Below are positions 23,517 to 28,680 of a stretch of DNA of 28,680 nucleotides, in pieces. The stretch is from contig CAZSAL010000036.1 of the NCBI GenBank assembly GCA_964604825.1, positions 1 to 28,680 on the forward strand, given 5' to 3'. The DNA is from CAZSAL01 sp964604825 (GTDB lineage: Bacteria > Elusimicrobiota > Elusimicrobia > 2-01-FULL-59-12). A program made the position numbers and the translations under genes. A model generated the notes under the pieces. That model was not told where the DNA came from. It made no database searches and saw nothing but the letters and a program-made list of their open reading frames with translations. Every line of letters starts with the position of its first letter. The first letter of the stretch is position 1.

Positions 23517-24339
23517 TGGCTAGACCCCGCCAGATCATCTGAACTCCCAGCACCGCCAGTACCACAAGAAAAAACCGCCGTACAGCCTGATTATGCATAC
23601 GGACAAGCAATCTGGTCCCGAGAAAAGATCCAGGGATGATCCCCATAATAACGGGCGCGGCAAGGCCCGGATCGATCAGCCCTTTGGCAAGATAAACGCT
23701 TGTTCCCGCAAGCGCAGTCACTCCGATAATAAGGTTGCTGGTAGTGGTGGATACTTTGGGGGGAAGCCCCATGACCAGATCATGGATCAGGACCTTCAAC
23801 GACCCGGCGCCAATCCCCAGAAGCCCGGCGATCAATCCCGCCCCGAACATCAGCGAAGCTCCGGCAGCGGCGTTGGTCGCATGATAATCTACCGTACGGC
23901 CAAGGGCCTGATCGGGATAGCTTCCGTTAAATTCAAGCCATCGGCTCAGGCGATCCTGCGAAGCGGGGGCTTGCCAATCTTCTTTATCGCGGAAATACAG
24001 GATCATCCATGAAACCATTAAAACAAGCCCAAAAAGCAGATAAAGCCACCGCGCATGGATGCCGACCGTTATCGCGGCTCCTGCCAGCGCTCCGATAATC
24101 GTAAACATCTCCAGGAACATTCCTATTTTAAGGTTCGTCAGATGGTCGCGCACATAGGCCGAAGCCGAACCGCTTGAAGTGGCGATCACGGAAACGATGC
24201 TGATCGCGATCGCCTTCTTGATGGGTATCCCGCAAAGCGTCAAAACCGGAATCAGGACGACTCCGCCGCCCATGCCTGCCATTGCTCCGACAAACCCCGC
24301 CACAACCGATACACATAAGAGAAAAGGATAAGACAACAT
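23509..24339 (-). CDS. TauE/SafE family anion (sulfite/organosulfonate) permease
   Basis: A 276-residue membrane protein with the TauE/SafE repeat: GFVGAMAGMGGGVVLIPVL near residue 15 and the matching second-half GLIAGLLGIGAGSLKVLIHD near 168, eight predicted TM helices, and a hydrophilic loop (about 118-150). Family members export sulfite, sulfoacetate or related anions; the substrate here cannot be told from sequence. On this strand TATAAT (24349-24354) ends 9 bases before the start codon, so the mRNA leader would be only about 3 bases and no Shine-Dalgarno sequence is present. First gene of a permease-DUF1634-phhB run. Confidence 0.92.
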   Translation of the reverse strand: MLSYPFLLCVSVVAGFVGAMAGMGGGVVLIPVLTLCGIPIKKAIAISIVSVIATSSGSASAYVRDHLTNLKIGMFLEMFTIIGALAGAAITVGIHARWLYLLFGLVLMVSWMILYFRDKEDWQAPASQDRLSRWLEFNGSYPDQALGRTVDYHATNAAAGASLMFGAGLIAGLLGIGAGSLKVLIHDLVMGLPPKVSTTTSNLIIGVTALAGTSVYLAKGLIDPGLAAPVIMGIIPGSFLGTRLLVRMHNQAVRRFFLVVLAVLGVQMIWRGLANG

Positions 24340-24348
24340 ACCAGTTTC

Positions 24349-24354
24349 ATTATA
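24349..24354 (-). promoter_or_regulatory. -10 box of the TauE/SafE operon
   Basis: Perfect TATAAT on the minus strand, 9 bases upstream of the ATG at 24339. No strong -35 box is visible at 16-18 bases. The predicted start is near 24342, which implies a nearly leaderless transcript. Confidence 0.5.
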
Positions 24355-24435
24355 GTAGTGAAGAAAGCTGGATCGTAAAAAAATGCGGTTGGAGGTTTTA
24401 GTTTAACGCCAATGCGGTTCAGATAAAGTTATTGC

Positions 24436-24457
24436 CTCTCCCCGCAAGCGGGGGGAG
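24436..24457. repeat. Strong GC hairpin in the 24340-24492 gap
   Basis: CTCTCCCCGC (24436-24445) pairs with GCGGGGGGAG (24448-24457), allowing one G-T pair, around two bases. It is followed by a purine-rich stretch (GGGAGTAAGAGAAAGGGGCTGGCGGGG). This resembles widespread short intergenic palindromes and can act on either strand between the convergence-free genes here; there is no T-run on the minus strand after it. Confidence 0.55.
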
Positions 24458-24492
24458 GGAGTAAGAGAAAGGGGCTGGCGGGGCCAGGGAGT

Positions 24493-24765
24493 TCAAGGAA
24501 GAGTCTGGCACTTATTCAGCATGTATTGGCGAATCTCGGTTTTCAAAGGGCATGCGCCGGGGATGCCGCAATAATCCTTGAGCGAAAGATTTCTTGAAGC
24601 GGCCCGGGATACGCAGCGCTTGCGTAGCGTAGTCCATGCCGGGCCAAGCGCGTGCGCAATCTGGTCTTCCGTGAGCCCCAGAACTCTCAAACGTTCCCAG
24701 AGTTCTCCTATGACTTTCACATCTTCTTCGATCAGTAATACCAGATCATAGTCGGATTTATTCAT
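24493..24765 (-). CDS. Hypothetical protein, 90 residues
   Basis: A small, soluble, mainly helical protein I do not recognise. It has an acidic N-terminal helix (DYDLVLLIEEDVKVIGELWERLRVLGL) and a second helix, TEDQIAHALGPAWTTLRKR. The C-terminal part contains four cysteines (C51, C66, C72, C86), three of them in CGIPGACPLKTEIRQYMLNKC. The cysteine spacing could bind metal or form a redox pair. It lies 27 bases downstream of the cysteine-rich MerR gene on the same strand, so the two are probably co-transcribed and the protein may belong to the same metal or thiol response. No ribosome site is obvious. Confidence 0.6.
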   Translation of the reverse strand: MNKSDYDLVLLIEEDVKVIGELWERLRVLGLTEDQIAHALGPAWTTLRKRCVSRAASRNLSLKDYCGIPGACPLKTEIRQYMLNKCQTLP

Positions 24766-24792
24766 AATGGGACCAAATTCTCAGAGGGTTTT

Positions 24793-25248
24793 TTATTTAC
24801 GTTTTCGCAGAAGGAGTTTCAGCAAATACGGGCTGACCGGATGCTGGACGTCGGCAGCTAAAATCCACAGGACGGGACAAACCCTGGAAGGGGAACGCCC
24901 TTTTTTCTCTTTAACCATGCATTTCAGGCTCTCGCTGATTTTTCTGAGCCGCATTGTCTCGCTTGTTAATTCGCGCAGTTTCCGCACGGTCGTTTTACAC
25001 GCATTGCCGCACCCTGATTTGTTGCAACGGCAGCGTAAAAGATTCCCGATTTCTTCGAGACTGAAATCGTACTTTTGAGCGTTTTTGATAAAACGAATCG
25101 TGGCCAGCGTGTCTTGGTCAAAGAACCGGTATCCTGATTCGCTGTAGCTGGAAGGGGTCAAGAGCCCAGATCGCTCATAGAACCGGATAGAATGAATGCT
25201 TACACGTGAACGCGCAGCCAAAGCGCCGATGCTTAATTGGTCTGTCAT
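24793..25248 (-). CDS. MerR family metal-responsive-type transcriptional regulator
   Basis: 151 residues from the ATG at 25248. The N-terminal MerR helix-turn-helix reads LSIGALAARSRVSIHSIRFYERSGLL with wing SESGYRFFDQDTLATIRFI. A dimerisation helix and a cysteine-rich effector region follow: C73, C75, C80 and C84 (RCRCNKSGCGNACK), C110, and C124 in RVCPVL. The C110/C124 arrangement resembles the C-terminal metal loop of MerR/ZntR-type sensors, while the four-cysteine cluster at the start of the long helix is unusual. A GTG start at 25299 would give 17 more residues but lies upstream of the best promoter, so 25248 is preferred. The predicted target is its own promoter with a 20-base spacer. 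Confidence 0.88.
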   Translation of the reverse strand: MTDQLSIGALAARSRVSIHSIRFYERSGLLTPSSYSESGYRFFDQDTLATIRFIKNAQKYDFSLEEIGNLLRCRCNKSGCGNACKTTVRKLRELTSETMRLRKISESLKCMVKEKKGRSPSRVCPVLWILAADVQHPVSPYLLKLLLRKRK

Positions 25249-25257
25249 TGATTCTTC

Positions 25258-25289
25258 ATCATAAGCTTTGAACCATACTAATAAGTCAA
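25258..25289 (-). promoter_or_regulatory. MerR-type promoter with a 20-base spacer
   Basis: On the minus strand TTGACT (25284-25289) and TATGAT (25258-25263) are separated by 20 bases, the over-long spacing typical of MerR-controlled promoters. An imperfect inverted repeat GCTTGAC...GTTCAAAGC spans the spacer. The predicted start is about 25251, three bases before the ATG of the regulator, so this looks like autoregulation. Confidence 0.55.
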
Positions 25290-25330
25290 GCAATTTCACC
25301 TGAAATTCAATAGGAATCTAATTTTTATGA

Positions 25331-25360
25331 TAGGAATATTCCTACAGGCTGTAGGAATAT
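25331..25360. promoter_or_regulatory. Overlapping palindromes upstream of the MerR gene
   Basis: TAGGAATATTCCTA (25331-25344) is a perfect palindrome. It overlaps a second perfect dyad with arms ATATTCCTACA (25336-25346) and TGTAGGAATAT (25350-25360) around three bases. The result is three TAGGAATA-type half sites in a row. The element lies between the end of the radical SAM gene and the MerR promoter, so it can be a terminator-like hairpin or an operator for a different dimeric factor. Confidence 0.55.
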
Positions 25361-25380
25361 GTTGATAAAGTGCGGAAGGG

Positions 25381-27336
25381 TCAGGCAGACAACTGGAAGG
25401 TGTCCCACGAATGGGACGCAGCGAACTGGTAATCAGCCGGTAAAATTACTTGAATGCGGTGCCTGTATTCGGCAAGTATTGTGTCCAGCCGCGCGAAGGC
25501 TTCCTGATCGGCCAGCTTCAAACGTTTGAAATCGAGCACAAGCTGTTCGCGGCGCCGCGCCAAAGTTTCCCGAAGTTCCCGGCCTAACCGTTCGGCGCCG
25601 TGCCTGAGCAACTGCCCTTCGAGACGGACCCATACCGTGGCTTCGGCGCGCAGTTCAACGTCCACCTTCAGCCCGGAAAGATCCAATTCTTTCAGCCGCC
25701 GCCAGAGCCGGCTCGGAGCTGATTCTTCGGACATCCGGAACGTATGCCGGATCAAAGAAGGATGCTGGAAAAACCCCAGTTTAAGAGTGAGCGATGTCCA
25801 CGCAGCCAGTCCGAGCGCCGCCATAGACTCAAAACGTTCTTTCCAGGTCGGCGGGCCAAGCGCCGCATGGACCCTTAGCTCCAGATCCCGTACCCACCGG
25901 CGAATAGCTGGATTTGGCCCAAACAAGCGGCCGGCAAGAAAAACCGCATAGGCGTGCCGGATCTCCGCCGCGTAACGATCCGCTTTCCGGCGTAATGACG
26001 CATGCGGGCTGTCTTTAAGCTGCAGATAGCCTAGAAGCCAGGTCTCGAGCGAACGATAGATGGACGGTCCAAGCCGCTGAAAATCCTGTTCGAAACATTC
26101 CCGTTGGATCGATTCGATTTCTTCGGGTTTCATGTTCGGATGACGCACCATAGAGCGGAAACCCGTGCAGTTGCGGTAGTAGCGCTCTTTATCGCCAGCC
26201 ATATCCTTATGGAGCAATCCTTCCCGCATTATGCGTTCGTAGAAAGGCGTTCCGGGAGTAGGTCCGTAAATCAAAAACTGGGTCAGCGCCGGCTTCAGCG
26301 CGAATAATCCCGAACGCTCTTCCTCGATAATTTCAGGAGTCTGATAGGGGAAGCCCACAATCATGGATGCCAGGACCGTGATCCCGTGCCTGCGCAGATC
26401 GCGGAAAAGCTCGTCCACCTTGCGCCCCGCCTGCTTGGCGTATCCGGAGCGGGTCCCTTCATATCCGATCCACATTCCGTCAATCCCCATCTCGAGAATT
26501 TCCTGCGCGGAGTACTGGCTGATAGCCCGCACGCTGGCGAAGACAAAGAGTGAAAGCGCACGGCCTCCGGCCACAGCATGCTCCCGGAATTCCATCGCAC
26601 GTTTCTTGTCCAGAAGAAAATCCTCATCGAGTATAACAATGGACATCCCCGGATCAATTTCCATGTAACGCTCAATGACGCGGTAAATGTCGCGGCCGCT
26701 GGGCAGCAGACGGATGTGCCGGCGTTTAAAGAAATGCGAGGTGGCGCAGAAATCGCATCCATTGGGGCACCCCAGGCCGGCAAAAACCATACCCGTGCGC
26801 GATGATTCCTTCCCAAAAATGCGCATCCGGCTGATAATCATGGGATGCCGGTAAGGCGGTACAAGAGGGGGTTCACCCAGAAAGCGGCGCATAAAGGCAA
26901 CCCCTTCTTCCCGGCAGACCGTGTCGCCGTAAGGGGCGAGCTCCTCATCAGAGAGCACCGTGCCATAACCGCCAAGTACGATTTTTGACCGGGGGGAATG
27001 TGTTCGGATCAGCGCAACCATCTCTTTCATGTGATGGAAAGTGGCAAGAATAAAGGACACGCCTATCACATCATACCCGCGCTTCAGCTCGCGGATAAGT
27101 TCCCGCCGCGACGGATACTGGAGAACGGTGGTAGGCGCATCGAGATTCTCCGCAATGTATTCCAGGGAAAAATTAATATGGTTAGCCCGGGGGCTGAAGA
27201 GTCCCTGCGCGCGGGTAACCTGGCCGTAAAGCAGTTCGTATCCTACGCTGGGCGCATCGCCGTATTTTTCACCCAGAGGCCGGCAAACGCTGGTAAACAA
27301 AACTTTCTGTTTAGATACCTTTTCTATTGTTGGCAT
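25381..27336 (-). CDS. B12-binding-type radical SAM protein with STAS-like C-terminal domain
   Basis: A 651-residue protein. Residues about 10-155 look like a cobalamin-binding-type domain (GYDVIGVSFILATFHHMKEM, SKIVLGGYGTVLSDEEL). The radical SAM core carries CPNGCDFC with C190, C194 and C197 for the 4Fe-4S cluster, then the IVILDEDFLLDKKRA and DGMWIGYEGTRSGYAKQAG strands and the TVLASMIVGFPYQTPE segment. A helical region (about 400-540) follows. The last 90 residues resemble a STAS domain: ATVWVRLEGQL, a helix LGRELRETLARRREQLVLDF and a final HRIQVILP strand. The reaction is unknown; relatives modify lipids, cofactors or small molecules. It stands alone on its strand, with no Shine-Dalgarno sequence before the ATG (AATAAAAATAT). 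Confidence 0.88.
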   Translation of the reverse strand: MPTIEKVSKQKVLFTSVCRPLGEKYGDAPSVGYELLYGQVTRAQGLFSPRANHINFSLEYIAENLDAPTTVLQYPSRRELIRELKRGYDVIGVSFILATFHHMKEMVALIRTHSPRSKIVLGGYGTVLSDEELAPYGDTVCREEGVAFMRRFLGEPPLVPPYRHPMIISRMRIFGKESSRTGMVFAGLGCPNGCDFCATSHFFKRRHIRLLPSGRDIYRVIERYMEIDPGMSIVILDEDFLLDKKRAMEFREHAVAGGRALSLFVFASVRAISQYSAQEILEMGIDGMWIGYEGTRSGYAKQAGRKVDELFRDLRRHGITVLASMIVGFPYQTPEIIEEERSGLFALKPALTQFLIYGPTPGTPFYERIMREGLLHKDMAGDKERYYRNCTGFRSMVRHPNMKPEEIESIQRECFEQDFQRLGPSIYRSLETWLLGYLQLKDSPHASLRRKADRYAAEIRHAYAVFLAGRLFGPNPAIRRWVRDLELRVHAALGPPTWKERFESMAALGLAAWTSLTLKLGFFQHPSLIRHTFRMSEESAPSRLWRRLKELDLSGLKVDVELRAEATVWVRLEGQLLRHGAERLGRELRETLARRREQLVLDFKRLKLADQEAFARLDTILAEYRHRIQVILPADYQFAASHSWDTFQLSA

Positions 27337-27548
27337 ATATTTTTATTAAAAGATTTTCCAGGGGGAGGACAAAACAAATAATTGGGTATGAGGCCGGCCC
27401 GTGGACTACAGTTGAACATCAGGTATCATAGCACTCCTGTACGGTAATGTCACTTTCACGTTTCATGCCTGCCCTTCCATGCAGTCTTCCCTTCGAAACA
27501 CCTGACGAATTCTTAAACCAGGAAATCCTTTGGGGGAAGGAAAACAGA
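27337..27548. other. Non-coding stretch between the radical SAM gene and the toxin-antitoxin promoter
   Basis: About 210 bases with no supported gene. It holds the upstream region of the radical SAM gene (an A/T-rich stretch at 27337-27356) and unremarkable sequence. The reading frame that opens at 27447 runs through the downstream promoter into the antitoxin gene and lacks coding character. Confidence 0.6.
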
Positions 27549-27577
27549 TTGAAGTTATATATGTTTGGATATATAAT
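27549..27577 (+). promoter_or_regulatory. Toxin-antitoxin promoter with overlapping operator
   Basis: TTGAAG (27549-27554), a 17-base spacer and a perfect TATAAT (27572-27577). The arms TTATATAT (27555-27562) and ATATATAA (27569-27576) form a perfect inverted repeat around GTTTGG that fills the spacer and overlaps the -10 box. This is the expected place for repression by the Phd/YefM antitoxin, alone or with toxin. Predicted start about 27584. Confidence 0.75.
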
Positions 27578-27604
27578 CGGTTATAGCTCATACGTGGAGG
27601 AGCG

Positions 27605-27913
27605 ATGGATAAACTTATTCCGATCAGCAGTCTGCAGTCGAAAGCAAAAAAGTATGTGGAACAGGTGCATGAAACCGACGAGCCTCTGATCATCACGCAG
27701 AGAGGCCGCGCCGCTGCGGTGCTGGTGAACTACGAAACCTATGAAGGCCATGTGCTGACTATGGATGAGATGAAATATCCGGACTGGAAGGAAAGACTCG
27801 CGCGCGCCGACAAAGAACACCGGGAAGGGAAATCAATAACTCTTGAGGCATTCCTCAGGAAAAAAGCCCGGCGGCCCCGTCATGCCTCATCTAAAGCAAA
27901 AAAAGCAGCCTGA
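27605..27913 (+). CDS. Phd/YefM family antitoxin
   Basis: A 102-residue antitoxin. The N-terminal Phd/YefM DNA-binding fold reads LIPISSLQSKAKKYVEQVHE, then EPLIITQRGRAAAVLVNYETYE (about residues 27-48). The C-terminal part is charged and probably disordered until bound to toxin; the very end is Lys/Arg/Ala-rich (RKKARRPRHASSKAKKAA), longer than usual for the family. GGAGG lies 4 bases before ATG. It should neutralise the toxin encoded three bases downstream and repress the operon through the inverted repeat at the promoter. Confidence 0.92.
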   Translation: MDKLIPISSLQSKAKKYVEQVHETDEPLIITQRGRAAAVLVNYETYEGHVLTMDEMKYPDWKERLARADKEHREGKSITLEAFLRKKARRPRHASSKAKKAA

Positions 27914-27916
27914 TTC

Positions 27917-28168
27917 ATGCCGCTCGAAATAATCCTTTCAAACCTGGCCGCCGAAGAACTTGCGGAAATCGAAGAACCGTTATTTTCTCAGATCATAGAC
28001 AGAATCAAGCTTCTAACAAAATACCCTTACCTTGCTCCGCCTATGGACGGCCCGTTTACCGGGTGCCGCGTTCTGACTGTCGGGATCTTTCGGATCATTT
28101 ATCGTCTGGTTCCCCGGCGCATTGAAATTCTCTATATCCGCCACTGCCGCCGTAAACTGGGCATTTGA
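27917..28168 (+). CDS. RelE/ParE superfamily toxin
   Basis: An 83-residue protein with the RelE/ParE fold: N-terminal strand and helix (PLEIILSNLAAEELAEIEEP), a second helix IIDRIKLLTKYPYLAPPM, and strands GCRVLTVGIFRIIYRLVPRRIEILYIRHCRRK. RelE-type toxins cleave ribosome-bound mRNA and ParE types poison gyrase. The RIIYRL...IRHCRR pattern fits the RelE side, but the target cannot be settled from sequence. It starts three bases after the antitoxin stop. A hairpin follows 10 bases after its own stop. Confidence 0.9.
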   Translation: MPLEIILSNLAAEELAEIEEPLFSQIIDRIKLLTKYPYLAPPMDGPFTGCRVLTVGIFRIIYRLVPRRIEILYIRHCRRKLGI

Positions 28169-28177
28169 TTGCAGGGA

Positions 28178-28200
28178 ACCCAAGTGAACGTGGGTCTTTC
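28178..28200 (+). terminator. Possible terminator of the toxin-antitoxin operon
   Basis: ACCCA (28178-28182) pairs with TGGGT (28191-28195) around 8 bases and is followed by CTTTCGTT. The stem is short and the T-tract weak. Confidence 0.35.
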
Positions 28201-28206
28201 GTTGCC

Positions 28207-28297
28207 TTGACCCCGACCCCATGATCTGTTCAAACGCTTCGCGTTTGCCAGCCGCTCTGCGGCTGAATTACAGATCACGGGACGGGGTTGACCCCGT
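28207..28297. repeat. Branched inverted-repeat element flanked by TTGACCCCG repeats
   Basis: The outer stem CCCCG (28211-28215)/CGGGG (28283-28287) continues through an imperfect C-rich/G-rich segment to the perfect TGATCTGT (28222-28229)/ACAGATCA (28270-28277). Inside are two perfect hairpins: CAAACGC/GCGTTTG (28231-28247, loop TTC) and AGCCGC/GCGGCT (28250-28264, loop TCT), making a three-way junction. TTGACCCCG occurs directly repeated at 28207-28215 and 28288-28296. The second copy also makes a hairpin, ACGGGG/CCCCGT (28282-28297). Compact, self-contained and intergenic, it resembles REP/BIME-type or MITE-like elements mobilised by Y1 (REP-associated) transposases. No transposase is in the window. 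Confidence 0.72.
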
Positions 28298-28324
28298 ATG
28301 TCTCGATTATGTAAGTTTTGGCCC

Positions 28325-28680
28325 ATGGCGGACGAACAGACCCCTGTTCCAAGCCCCACCCCCGTACCCGAAGAGCAGGCAATCAAAGATCTGGTAAATA
28401 AGCTGGATAACTCATCTTCTCTTCCTACCCTTACCATTGGCCAGGCGTTTTTAGAGCATTTTGGAATCTGGCCGCAATCTCATGAAGAACTGGCCAGAAA
28501 ATTAAATAGACCCCAAAAGCGTACATTTATCACTCAATCAATCTGGCTCGCATCATTGCCCGTTGAGGAGAAAAAGCAGTACGAAGGGAAGATTTTATCA
28601 GAGAGGGCTATCAGAAAATTGAAGGAGTCCAGGTCCGTTAACGGTGATAGCCCCGGCGTTAACCAGCCCGTTAACGCAAA
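28325..28680 (+). CDS. Unknown protein, partial (3' end outside window)
   Basis: The frame from ATG at 28325 is open to the window end (118 codons). The same frame also contains an ATG at 28298, giving a nine-residue extension MSRLCKFWP. Neither start has a ribosome site, and the upstream one abuts the branched hairpin. The N-terminus is Pro/Glu-rich (DEQTPVPSPTPVPEEQ), followed by a helical region with TIGQAFLEHFGIWPQSHEELARKL and LPVEEKKQYEGKILSERAIRKLKE. The latter faintly recalls ParB-type helix-turn-helix segments, but I do not claim that. GTTAAC occurs three times near the edge (28638, 28659 and 28671), coding VN, which may begin a repetitive stretch. Confidence 0.6.
   Translation, partial: MADEQTPVPSPTPVPEEQAIKDLVNKLDNSSSLPTLTIGQAFLEHFGIWPQSHEELARKLNRPQKRTFITQSIWLASLPVEEKKQYEGKILSERAIRKLKESRSVNGDSPGVNQPVNA

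Noticed and set aside
27447..27689. Plus-strand open frame of 80 residues before the antitoxin gene
   Set aside because: It crosses the clear promoter and operator of the toxin-antitoxin operon and overlaps the antitoxin in another frame.

Overview
The window looks like a chromosomal segment from a Gram-negative, uncultivated bacterium. LptF/LptG, a SprA-like outer-membrane barrel and lipoprotein or Sec signal peptides show an outer membrane. A very large secreted repeat protein carrying RPHD and LMPLAT motifs and a wide mix of one-gene modules remind me of Candidatus Omnitrophota or a related PVC/FCB-border lineage. That placement is inference from memory of the protein style, not a search result.

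Layout. 1-2174 (minus): lptF then lptG, the latter leaving the window. 2245-7608 (plus, divergent): a 1787-residue SprA-like protein. 7722-8559: a decayed GIY-YIG nuclease start, then comF. 8727-16283 (plus): the most unusual block. It has a 1475-residue secreted or membrane protein built of four degenerate repeats, an overlapping histidine-kinase-like protein fused to a polytopic membrane domain, and a four-TM protein with a C-terminal winged helix. A duplicated array of GTGTATCA sites sits immediately before the last of these. 16293-19667: a glycolytic operon gapA-pgk-gpmA followed by secG, with a clear promoter and a long structured leader. 19794-20079: tRNA-Cys, tRNA-Leu and tRNA-Gly. 20147-22734 (plus): a DUF4015-type glycoside hydrolase, a single-domain response regulator, a 46-residue lipoprotein and an aquaporin. 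22724-24339 (minus): TauE/SafE permease, DUF1634 protein and pterin carbinolamine dehydratase. 24493-25248 (minus): a cysteine-rich MerR regulator and a small unknown protein. 25381-27336 (minus): a B12-binding-type radical SAM protein with a STAS-like tail. 27605-28168 (plus): a Phd/YefM-RelE toxin-antitoxin pair with its operator. 28207-28297: a branched inverted-repeat element. 28325-end: the start of an unknown gene running out of the window.

How the genes work together. lptFG and the SprA-like barrel share a divergent promoter region and both serve the outer envelope. The 8.7-16.3 kb block looks like a signalling unit: a large extracytoplasmic repeat protein, a membrane-linked ATPase/kinase and a membrane-anchored DNA-binding protein that may control its own promoter through the operator array. 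This is the best candidate here for an undescribed system. A recurring feature is genes with a TATAAT-like -10 box only a few bases before the start codon, which suggests leaderless or near-leaderless mRNAs alongside genes with strong Shine-Dalgarno sequences.
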